From assembly GCF_000420085.1 (NCBI RefSeq), contig NZ_ATUG01000001.1:1945223-2009222 (forward strand): a DNA stretch of 64,000 nucleotides, in the 5' to 3' direction. This stretch comes from Desulfospira joergensenii DSM 10085. GTDB lineage: Bacteria; Desulfobacterota; Desulfobacteria; Desulfobacterales; Desulfobacteraceae. A program made the translations under genes and the position numbers. This document shows, piece after piece, positions 43,774-51,478 of the stretch. The notes beneath the pieces are model-generated. The model saw only the letters and a list, made by a program, of their open reading frames with translations. It made no database searches and was not told where the DNA came from. Every line of letters starts with the position of its first letter. Position 1 is the stretch's first letter.

Positions 43774-45708
43774 TCAGGAAGAGGAATATATGACCTTTCC
43801 GGTTTTTTCCACTCCGTAGCCGCCAAGGGAGGAGACCCGGTTCTTGAAGTCGGCGGATCGGATGGTTTCCAGGACAGCCCGGATCTTGGCGGATTCAAAG
43901 AACCGCTCCGGAATCACCAGGTCGTACTCCTCCGTAACCACGGGGATAAAATCAAGATCCAGGGCTTTTGCCGCAGCCATGATGCCCAGGCCCGCATCGG
44001 CCCGGCCGGACAGGACGGCCACGGACACGGACATGTGGGTGTACTCATCATTCTCATATCCCGTGATATCGTCGGGATCGATCCCCAGGGTCGCAAGCTT
44101 GTAATCCAGAAGGATCCGGGTTCCGGAACCTGGCTGGCGGTTGATGAACCGCAACCCCTTGTCTTTGAGATCTTCAATGGACTCCACCCGGTTCGGGTTT
44201 CCCTTTGGCAGGATCAGGCCCTGCTCCCTCATGACCAGGTTGACCATTCTCACCTTTTCATCGGGCAGATGCTTCTCGATATAGGAGATATTATAACTGC
44301 CGTCCGCAGGATCCAGGAGGTGGGCTCCGGCCATGTGACAGGCCCTGTTTCTTATGGCCATGAGCCCCCCCATACTCCCCACGTGACTGGACGAGATGCT
44401 GACCCCGGCGTCTGTCCGCCGGATCTGATCGGCCAGAAGATCCAGGGTGTTGTCATGGGACCCGATGATGACCACGGTATTCTCAATGGCCGATACCGGC
44501 CGGAGAAGCTGGGCCGTGACCCTTTCCCTTTCATTGATGCCCTCAAGGTTTTTCGGGATCCGGATAATGCCGTCGGCCTCGGTAATGGTGGTGATGCTCC
44601 CCGATCCCCTGGGAAGCTGGGAGGAGATCAGATTCCCGTCCACGGAACCGATTTTCACCCGCAAAAACTCTTCCTGGCCCAGTTTGGATGCGATTTTTCT
44701 TGCCGGAGCCACCTCTGCCGTACGGATCTCCATGGGCGGCAGTCCCTGCATATTCAGAAGAAGGGGGCCGGCAAACTGCTCAAAGGCCACGATGGCGGAC
44801 ACGGGATATCCGGGGATGCCGAATACGGGGATCTGGTTGATCCGGCCGAACAGCACCGGTTTTCCGGGCATCATGGTCACCCCGTGGACAAAGACCTCGC
44901 CCAGGGATGCAATCACGGGCCTGGCAAAATCCTCGGATCCGGCCGAAGATCCCCCGATGATGCAGACCATGTCGAATTCGCCGGCGGCAGCCTCTTTAAC
45001 TGCCTTTTGAATGAAGGAAAGATCGTCCCGGAGCATGGAGTGACAGGTAAATTCGGCCCCGTGATCCCGGGCCAGCCCCCCCAGGACCGCTGAATTGGAT
45101 TCCACCACATCCCCGGGTTTAAGCGGGACCGATTGGACCTCCTGCCAGGTTTTAAGCTCGGAGCCCGTGGGGATGATGAGGACCCTCGGTTTTTTATAGA
45201 CCTGAATCCTGAATATCCCGCCGGAGAGCAGGGCTCCCAGGGAATAGGAATTGATCTGATGGCCCCGGGGAAACAGAAGCTGGGTGGCCACAATATCCTC
45301 TCCCATTTTCCTGACGTTCTGCCAGGGAAAAACAGGGGCTTCGATTTCCACCTGAAGCTCGCCAATGATGTTGAGGTGTTCGATCATGATCACCCCGTTG
45401 GTGCCCGGGGGCATGGGATGACCGGTATTGACCCAGAAGGCGTTTTCTCCCGGGATAAGGATTTTGGGGGCTTCTTCGCTGGCTCCGAAGGTCAGGGCCG
45501 CGTCCACGGCAATCCCGTCCATGGCCGCAGCATGGAAATTGGGGGATGAAATGGCGGCAACAGCAGGCTTTGCCAGCACCCTGCCCCGGGCCTGGGCCGA
45601 ATCAATGGTTTCGATCCCGGTCTTTATCAGACCGAATTCCCGGAACAGGATTTCCCTTGCCTCTTCAATGCTTTTCATATCCAGGTATACGTTTCGTTTT
45701 GAACTCAT
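43774..45708 (-). CDS. MoeA-type molybdopterin enzyme fused to a periplasmic-binding-protein-like domain
   Basis: A 644-residue two-part protein. Residues 1-410 are a MoeA fold: the AMDGIAVDA segment, the domain 3 motifs PRVLIIPTGSEL and CIIGGSSAGSEDF, and the MPGKPVLFG loop that acts in molybdate insertion into adenylated molybdopterin. From about 420 a type II binding-protein fold follows (VVIIGSHDNTLDLLADQI, SSHVGSMGGLMAI, FINRQPGSGTRILLDY), related to ModE/LysR ligand domains. Such fusions are known in sulfate reducers and archaea, and the extra domain may bind molybdate or tungstate. The ATG has AAGGA upstream. It is the third gene of a dapL-moeA-moeA/PBP operon, 12 bp after the other MoeA. 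Confidence 0.9.
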   Translation of the reverse strand: MSSKRNVYLDMKSIEEAREILFREFGLIKTGIETIDSAQARGRVLAKPAVAAISSPNFHAAAMDGIAVDAALTFGASEEAPKILIPGENAFWVNTGHPMPPGTNGVIMIEHLNIIGELQVEIEAPVFPWQNVRKMGEDIVATQLLFPRGHQINSYSLGALLSGGIFRIQVYKKPRVLIIPTGSELKTWQEVQSVPLKPGDVVESNSAVLGGLARDHGAEFTCHSMLRDDLSFIQKAVKEAAAGEFDMVCIIGGSSAGSEDFARPVIASLGEVFVHGVTMMPGKPVLFGRINQIPVFGIPGYPVSAIVAFEQFAGPLLLNMQGLPPMEIRTAEVAPARKIASKLGQEEFLRVKIGSVDGNLISSQLPRGSGSITTITEADGIIRIPKNLEGINERERVTAQLLRPVSAIENTVVIIGSHDNTLDLLADQIRRTDAGVSISSSHVGSMGGLMAIRNRACHMAGAHLLDPADGSYNISYIEKHLPDEKVRMVNLVMREQGLILPKGNPNRVESIEDLKDKGLRFINRQPGSGTRILLDYKLATLGIDPDDITGYENDEYTHMSVSVAVLSGRADAGLGIMAAAKALDLDFIPVVTEEYDLVIPERFFESAKIRAVLETIRSADFKNRVSSLGGYGVEKTGKVIYSSS

Positions 45709-45719
45709 CCATCCATCCT

Positions 45720-46946
45720 TTACAAGAGAATAATATCCACCATCCTGTCCTTTTCCATGCCCTCTACATGCTCCCCGATTTCAAGGAGTCCGTCCGCATG
45801 GACCATGGTCCGGATCAGACCGGACTTTCCCAGCACCGGACGGGCCAGAAGTTCGTCTCCCCTGTCCTCCAGCATGATCCGGGCAAACTCCCTCCGTCCC
45901 TGGGCCGAGGCCAGGTTCCGGGCCAGCCTGGCCTTTACCCTTACCAGGCCGTCTGTCCCGGCAGCCCCCATGAGCCGCCGCAGAAAGGGAAGGACCACGA
46001 TCTTCAGGACCACCATGGCCGAGGTCACCTGACCCGGCAGTCCCCATACCGGCTTATTGCCGCTGTGGGCAAGAATGGTGGGTTTTCCGGGACTGATGGA
46101 CATGCCGTGAACCCGGATCCGGGTATCCGGAAGATTGGAAAGGACCTCCACGGTATAATCCCGGGTGCCCACGGAACTTCCCCCGGAGATCAGGACCATG
46201 TCGGTCTCTGCCAGGGCTTTTTCGCAGGCAAGCCGCAGGTCTGAAGGATCATCCCGGACAATCCCGTACCTTACCGGCAGGCCGTGGGCCTCTTCCACAA
46301 AACCGGCCAGAGTATAGGAGTTGATGTCCCTGATTCTGCCCGGTCCGGGCTCTTCTTCAATGGGAATGATCTCGTCGCCGGTGGAGATGATCCCCACCTT
46401 TGGCGTCTTAAATACCTCAAGGCTTGAAAATCCCAGTCCGGCGGCGAGTCCGGCTTCCTGGGGACGGATCCGGGTTCCCCGGGGAATGGCCACCTGGTCC
46501 TTTGGAAAGTCTTCCGACCGGTCGATCACATGCTGGAGCGGGGCCACGCTCTTGTAGATCTCAACGGATGTCTCGTCCACGGTCTGGGAATGCTCCACCA
46601 TGACCACGCTGTCGGCCCCCCTGGGCAGCATGCCCCCTGTGGAGATCCGGGCGGCCTCCCCGGGCTTTAAGGCAAATCCGGGCTCATCCCCCATTAAGAT
46701 GGTGCCCGTAATCTTGAGCCAGGCCGGGCTGGATTCCGTCGCCCCGAAGGTGGAGGAGGCCTTTACCGCATACCCGTCCATGGTGGCCCGTCTGAACCCG
46801 GGCATATCCCGGGGCGCCCTGAGATCCTCTGCAAGCACCCGTGAACAGGATCGGGCCACATCAACCCTCTCGGTTCCCAGGCAGGGGAAATCTTCTCTCA
46901 GGGCCAGTACTTCTTCAAGGGATTTAACCTTGAAAAAATGATTCAT
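45720..46946 (-). CDS. moeA: Molybdopterin molybdotransferase MoeA
   Basis: A 408-residue enzyme that inserts molybdate into adenylated molybdopterin. Landmarks are [33 protein letters not shown], the MPT-binding domain motifs [11 protein letters not shown] and [14 protein letters not shown], and [13 protein letters not shown]. Length is normal for MoeA. Its start overlaps the dapL stop by four bases, so the two are translationally coupled. Together with the fused paralogue downstream, the cell has two versions; one may prefer tungsten (inference). Confidence 0.9.
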   Translation of the reverse strand: MNHFFKVKSLEEVLALREDFPCLGTERVDVARSCSRVLAEDLRAPRDMPGFRRATMDGYAVKASSTFGATESSPAWLKITGTILMGDEPGFALKPGEAARISTGGMLPRGADSVVMVEHSQTVDETSVEIYKSVAPLQHVIDRSEDFPKDQVAIPRGTRIRPQEAGLAAGLGFSSLEVFKTPKVGIISTGDEIIPIEEEPGPGRIRDINSYTLAGFVEEAHGLPVRYGIVRDDPSDLRLACEKALAETDMVLISGGSSVGTRDYTVEVLSNLPDTRIRVHGMSISPGKPTILAHSGNKPVWGLPGQVTSAMVVLKIVVLPFLRRLMGAAGTDGLVRVKARLARNLASAQGRREFARIMLEDRGDELLARPVLGKSGLIRTMVHADGLLEIGEHVEGMEKDRMVDIILL

Positions 46947-48169
46947 CTCAAGGCCTCTTTCACCCTTTCCATGGCTGTGGTGACGTTCTCAAGGCTGTTA
47001 AAGGCGGAGATCCGGATATAGGGGTTTCCGCATTTTCCAAATCCCCCCCCGGGGGTGCAGACCACGGAGGCCTTATTGAGGAGCAGGTCAAAAAAGTCCC
47101 AGGAGTCCCTGCCCTGTCCGTCCACCCAGATATAGGGAGAATTCTCCCCGCCCACGGTGTCAAATCCCAGAGTATTCATGGTCCTGCGGACAATATCCGC
47201 ATTCTCCATATATGCGTCGATGAGTTTTTTGACCTCGGCCTGGCCCTCCTTTGAGTAAACCGCCTCGGCCGCCTTCTGGACCGGATAGGAAACCCCGTTG
47301 AACTTGGTGGACTGGCGCCGGTTCCACATGGCGTGAAGGGATATCTTTTCCCCTGAGCCTGAAAAGATCATGCACTCTTTGGGCACCACGGTAAATCCGC
47401 ACCGGGTTCCTGTAAATCCGGCGGTTTTAGAAAAGCTGCGGAACTCCACGGCCACTTCCCGGGCCCCTTTGATTTCATAGATGCTCCTGGGCAGGGACTC
47501 ATCCCGGATAAAAGACTCATAGGCCGCGTCAAAAAGGATCAGGGCCTTATTCTCCCGGGCGTACTCCACCCATTTTTCCAGTTCCGCTTTGGTGGCCGTG
47601 GACCCGGTGGGATTATTGGGGAAGCAAAGATAGATCAGGTCAACCTCTTGTTCGGGCAGCTCCGGAAGAAATCCGTTTTCCTTTAGGCAGTCCATGTAGA
47701 CCACAGACTCGTACCGGCCGTCCTTGAACTCCCCGGTCCGGCCGGCCATGACATTGGTGTCCAGGTAGACCGGATAAACCGGATCGGGAATGGCGATCCG
47801 GATGTCATCGGCAAACAGCTCCTGGAAGTTGCCGCTGTCGCATTTTGCCCCGTCGCTGACAAAGATTTCGTCGGCGGACACCTCGGCGCCCCTGGCCTGG
47901 AAATCATGGGCCGCGATTTTTTCCCTTAAAAAGGCATATCCCTGCTCAGGTCCGTATCCCCTGAAGGTGGCGTCCCGGGCCATCTCATCCACCCCGGTCT
48001 GAAATCCCCGGATCACGGCCTTGGGAAGGGCATGGGTTACATCCCCGATCCCCAGGCGGATGACCGGGCGATCGGGATGATTGTTCTGAAATGCCTCCAC
48101 CCTTTTGGCAATATCAGAAAAAAGGTATGAGGCCTTCAGCTTATTGTAATTTTCATTGGCTCGAATCAT
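46943..48169 (-). CDS. dapL: LL-diaminopimelate aminotransferase
   Basis: A 408-residue class I/II PLP aminotransferase that converts tetrahydrodipicolinate directly to LL-diaminopimelate for lysine and peptidoglycan. The start [20 protein letters not shown] is diagnostic of DapL, followed by [38 protein letters not shown] and the PLP lysine in [12 protein letters not shown] (about 246). It implies that the DapL shortcut is used for lysine. It is the first gene of an operon with two molybdopterin genes, an uncommon association. Confidence 0.94.
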   Translation of the reverse strand: MIRANENYNKLKASYLFSDIAKRVEAFQNNHPDRPVIRLGIGDVTHALPKAVIRGFQTGVDEMARDATFRGYGPEQGYAFLREKIAAHDFQARGAEVSADEIFVSDGAKCDSGNFQELFADDIRIAIPDPVYPVYLDTNVMAGRTGEFKDGRYESVVYMDCLKENGFLPELPEQEVDLIYLCFPNNPTGSTATKAELEKWVEYARENKALILFDAAYESFIRDESLPRSIYEIKGAREVAVEFRSFSKTAGFTGTRCGFTVVPKECMIFSGSGEKISLHAMWNRRQSTKFNGVSYPVQKAAEAVYSKEGQAEVKKLIDAYMENADIVRRTMNTLGFDTVGGENSPYIWVDGQGRDSWDFFDLLLNKASVVCTPGGGFGKCGNPYIRISAFNSLENVTTAMERVKEALR

Positions 48170-48265
48170 CTATTTTCCTCTTCTGCTTATTTATTTAATT
48201 GTGGTTTAAACTTATATTAATATCATGAATAAAGAGAAGGATTCAATAGCCCGGACCAGATTCGC

Positions 48266-48497
48266 GGGCAATCGTATCTAAATGCCCTATCGGTACAAAG
48301 GCCGCCGGGGCTTCAGCAAAGACATAAGAGGGATTTTGTACGGGCTCCTGACGGCTTGGAGCGACAAAAGGGTGGACGGTTTGAGTGAAACGAGCTGCCA
48401 CCCTTTCGTGGAAAGACGGTTAGAGCCCGTAAAAATCCTTCCCTCTGCGGAGCGGAAGCCCCTGTGGCCGGACTTGGGTATTTAACTGCGATTCCCC
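48266..48497. mobile_element. 232-bp imperfect palindrome flanked by a 9-bp direct repeat (MITE-like)
   Basis: CCAGATTCG occurs on both sides (48256-48264 and 48500-48508), like a target duplication. Between the copies, nested inverted arms pair in order: GGGCAATCG/CGATTCCCC, TAAATGCCC/GGGTATTTA, GGCC/GGCC, GGGGCTTC/GAAGCCCC, TACGGGCTC/GAGCCCGTA and AAAGGGTGG/CCACCCTTT, with a central GTTTGAGTGAAAC loop. It has no ORF. It shares AGACAT..GGGATT and CTCTGCGGAGC blocks with the palindrome at 59108-59281. It fills most of the gap between dapL and the HD-GYP-like gene. Confidence 0.7.
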
Positions 48498-48528
48498 TGC
48501 CAGATTCGTTTCGGTCCTATCCAAACCG

Positions 48529-49926
48529 TCAGGCCGTGGCGATTGTTTTCAGATAAGAGGGCAGAAGGGAATAGACGTCCACGGGCCTTTTCACCCCCCG
48601 GGTGGTGTCCGGGACCGCTTCGGAATCCCTTCCCGGGCCGGCCAGTCTGACAGGATCCGCTTTTTGCTTCAGGGTATTGCCCTGCCTGTCGGTAAAGGGC
48701 AGGACCAGGGGGCCTTTCCCCCCGAGGACATAGGCCATCTGACCGGTTTTCAGATAGAGGATGCTGCCCGGGGGATAGATTCCCATGGTCTTGACAAAGG
48801 CCTTGAGGATATACTGGATCATGGTATCCTTTTGCCTGTACTTCCGGACCATCTCCGTGACGGCCCAGGCCTGGTCCAGGGCATGGGTATAGGGGGTACG
48901 GGATGTCATGGCATCGTAGATATCGGTCAGCTTGGCAATCTTTACATAGAGGGGAATATCAGAGACGTCCTTATCCAGGGGATAGGCATTGGGTTCGTCC
49001 GGGTAAAGGGGGCCGTGGTGGTAGGCCACGATATTTTTCACCATGGAATGGTGGATCCGGTTCTTTTCAAGAAGTTTCACACCATGGTCAAAGGAGTGGC
49101 GCCGGACAATATCGAATTCATCCCGGGTCAGCCTGCCCGGCTTATCCAGCAGTTTTTTTGGAACCAGGCTCTTTCCCAGGTCGTAGAGAAACATTCCCAG
49201 GGAAATGGCATTGAGATCCTCTTGAAAATAACAGGTAAAGCAAGGAGCGGCCCGGGAGGCGGCATCGGTCCCGGTCAGGGCCCGGTCAACGGTTTGGGAA
49301 AAATCACGGTTGAACCGGCGGACCACCAGGGTTCCCAGGACACAGGTGTTGACCGCATGGGTGTAAAAGTACTCTTCATGGAAGAAGATCTCCCGGTTCA
49401 GGCCGGAAAGGGGGTGGCCGGTCCGGTCCAGAAAATCGTTCAAATCCCCTACACAGGATTCAATTTTTTGGACATCAAACTCGCCCCGGCTCAGCCGGAT
49501 CTGCTCAACGGCTTTTTTAATGCAGGTCCTGGACCGGACATAGAGTTTTTCCGCCTGTTTTTTTATCTCGTTGATCCGGGACACCTGTTTTTCAATATCC
49601 CCTTCACCCCCGGGAAGATCCCCGCCGCCCTCTTTTCCCGGGAACGGTTCCCCATTGCCTGCCTCAAGATCGATAAATCCGCCGGGACTGACCTTGATCA
49701 GACGCCCGTTTCCGTCCCAGAGTCCCCCCTTCTTGGCGTAGTTCACGGGCAGGGATTTGAGGCCCCGGGATTTGAGTTCCTCCAGGGCAGACACCCGGTC
49801 CACCAGGGTGGCCTTTGAAAGCAGGAGCCTGCCCTGGGGATTGTAGACATCCACCCCGGTTTTTACTTTTCCTCCGGTTTTGAGAATCTCAATGAGATTC
49901 TCCATGGAAATCATGACATCGATCAT
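48529..49926 (-). CDS. HD-GYP-like domain protein with altered HD motif
   Basis: A 465-residue protein. An N-terminal helical part of about 180 residues is followed by an HD-GYP-type phosphohydrolase fold: FYTHAVNTCVLGTL, GMFLYDLGKSLVPKKLLDKP, RRHSFDHGVKLL, NIVAYHHGPLYP and LTDIYDAMTSRTPYTHA. The central HD pair of active enzymes (HDIGK) reads YDLGK here, so a metal ligand is lost; the GYP motif position is replaced by HHGPLYP. It may bind rather than cleave cyclic di-GMP, or act with an altered metal site. The start overlaps the rsmA stop by four bases, so the two are coupled. Confidence 0.83.
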   Translation of the reverse strand: MIDVMISMENLIEILKTGGKVKTGVDVYNPQGRLLLSKATLVDRVSALEELKSRGLKSLPVNYAKKGGLWDGNGRLIKVSPGGFIDLEAGNGEPFPGKEGGGDLPGGEGDIEKQVSRINEIKKQAEKLYVRSRTCIKKAVEQIRLSRGEFDVQKIESCVGDLNDFLDRTGHPLSGLNREIFFHEEYFYTHAVNTCVLGTLVVRRFNRDFSQTVDRALTGTDAASRAAPCFTCYFQEDLNAISLGMFLYDLGKSLVPKKLLDKPGRLTRDEFDIVRRHSFDHGVKLLEKNRIHHSMVKNIVAYHHGPLYPDEPNAYPLDKDVSDIPLYVKIAKLTDIYDAMTSRTPYTHALDQAWAVTEMVRKYRQKDTMIQYILKAFVKTMGIYPPGSILYLKTGQMAYVLGGKGPLVLPFTDRQGNTLKQKADPVRLAGPGRDSEAVPDTTRGVKRPVDVYSLLPSYLKTIATA

Positions 49927-50783
49927 GGCTGGGGTTCCTGAATTTCCTCCATTTCATGGACTGCCCTGGCAAGGCAGACAAACTCCTCCACGGACAGGGT
50001 CTCGGCCCGTCTTTCAGGAACAATGGCCGCCCGGTCCAGGGCCTGTCTGACCCGGGCCTTGTCCAGGCCGAGTTCCTTTGTCACAAGGGAATTTTTCAAA
50101 GATTTTCTCCGCTTGGAAAATGCGGCTTTGATCACATCGAACAGGAGGTCTTCCATGGCGTCATCCAGACCGGTCTCTTCCTTAAACTCAAATTCAAGAA
50201 CCGTGGAATCCACGTCGGGCCGGGGGAAAAACGCGGCCGGTTTGACATGGGTGACGGAACAGACCCGGGCCGCGTACTGGACAACGGCCGAGAGTCTGGA
50301 GTACTCCTTTCCCCCGGGGCCGGCCTTGATCCTTGCGGCCAGTTCTTTTTGAAACATCAGAAATGCCCGGTCCACCCGTCGTCTCTCCTTGACCAGCCTG
50401 AAGAGGATCTGGGAAGAGATATTATAGGGAAGGTTCCCGATAACCATCAGTTTTTTGTCCCCGGCGATTTCCCTGAAATCGGTTTTAAGGATATCCTGGT
50501 TTAAAATTTTAACATGGTACCCCCCCTGATTCTCAAGCTCTTCCGTCAACAGGGGCACCAGGCGCCTGTCCTTTTCCACCACTGTCACATGATCGGATTT
50601 TCCGGCGATATGTACCGTAAGGGCGCCCAGGCCCGGGCCGATTTCCAGGACCCGGGTATCCCGGGCAATCCCGGTCCGGTCTACGATCATCTTTGCTATG
50701 CCCGGATCCGAAAGAAAGTTCTGCCCCATTTCCTTTCCGGCATAGAGTTTTTCCCGTTTGAGCAATACTCCCGGATGTGTCAT
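49923..50783 (-). CDS. rsmA: 16S rRNA (adenine1518/1519-N6)-dimethyltransferase
   Basis: A 286-residue KsgA/RsmA methyltransferase that dimethylates two adjacent adenines of 16S rRNA helix 45 with S-adenosylmethionine. Motifs: GQNFLSDPGIAKMIV at the N-terminus, SAM motif I LEIGPGLGALT, the catalytic NLPYNISSQIL and the C-terminal VDSTVLEFE. Length is normal. It is followed by the HD-GYP-like gene with a stop-start overlap. Confidence 0.94.
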   Translation of the reverse strand: MTHPGVLLKREKLYAGKEMGQNFLSDPGIAKMIVDRTGIARDTRVLEIGPGLGALTVHIAGKSDHVTVVEKDRRLVPLLTEELENQGGYHVKILNQDILKTDFREIAGDKKLMVIGNLPYNISSQILFRLVKERRRVDRAFLMFQKELAARIKAGPGGKEYSRLSAVVQYAARVCSVTHVKPAAFFPRPDVDSTVLEFEFKEETGLDDAMEDLLFDVIKAAFSKRRKSLKNSLVTKELGLDKARVRQALDRAAIVPERRAETLSVEEFVCLARAVHEMEEIQEPQP

Positions 50784-50874
50784 CTTATCTGCCTGATTTG
50801 CCTGTGATTTATGATTAAGACCCGCCTGTGTCCCCTCTGGGGAATTTACTTTCTTTCCCCGGCAAAATTACTAC

Positions 50875-50903
50875 TTGACTTTCATCTGTTTCAGAAGTAA
50901 TTT
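50875..50903 (+). promoter_or_regulatory. Sigma-70-like promoter before the small wHTH gene
   Basis: TTGACT (50875-50880), a 17-base spacer and TAATTT (50898-50903) lie in the 307-bp gap between the divergent rsmA and wHTH genes. A small hairpin GGAACCGATTTCGGTCC follows near 50956. No gene is seen in the gap. Confidence 0.4.
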
Positions 50904-51090
50904 CTTAATCATAATACTTCAAACATAAGCAGTATTCAACACAAATAGGTCATATGGAACCGATTTCGGTCCCTGTACAGAACCCGGACAGCGCCTTTAT
51001 TCGGATCAGTGGACAGTCCGGGACATTTTCATGCACGGGATCGCCGGAATCGCGTGACCGGCAAAATGAACCGTTTTAAGGAGACCCGAC

Positions 51091-51453
51091 ATGCAAGAGA
51101 ACACTGAACTTGGAGCCAATTGGGAGGGATTTGTCAAAATGCTTCTTCACCGTCTGGACATTCCCACAAGAGGGGATATTCACGACCTGCACGCCAGGCT
51201 TGACAAGCTGGAACAATTAATTTATCAAAAACAGCCCGGAGTAAGGAAAGAAACGGTGCAGAAAACCGCCAAGAGAAAAAGCGCCTCTTCGGTGGTATTG
51301 GAGATCATTGCCAATTACCCCGAAGGCACCAATTTCAAGACCATTAAGGCCGCCACCGGGTATGACGACAAAAAACTGAGAAATATTATTTTCAGACTGG
51401 ATAAAATAGGAAAAATAGAAAAGGTCAAGCGGGGAATATACAAGAAAATCTAA
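51091..51453 (+). CDS. Small protein with phasin-like N-terminus and winged-helix C-terminus
   Basis: A 120-residue protein. The first half (WEGFVKMLLHRLDIPTRGD, then IHDLHARLDKLEQLIYQ) looks like the oligomerising helix of PHA granule phasins, including the IPTR motif before a coiled coil. A basic linker (KTAKRKSASS) leads to a winged helix (GTNFKTIKAATGYDDKKLR, then IIFRLDKIGKIEKVKRGIY). This suggests a DNA-binding protein that multimerises through the phasin-like helix. It lies 25 bp before the M16 protease gene and is probably cotranscribed. The exact function is unknown. Confidence 0.7.
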   Translation: MQENTELGANWEGFVKMLLHRLDIPTRGDIHDLHARLDKLEQLIYQKQPGVRKETVQKTAKRKSASSVVLEIIANYPEGTNFKTIKAATGYDDKKLRNIIFRLDKIGKIEKVKRGIYKKI

Positions 51454-51478
51454 CCCGAAACCTGTTAGGAATGAGGAT

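Noticed and set aside
48664..49818. 384-residue plus-strand frame opposite the HD-GYP-like gene
   Set aside because: Antisense shadow with repetitive Gly/His/Asp content and no ribosome site.
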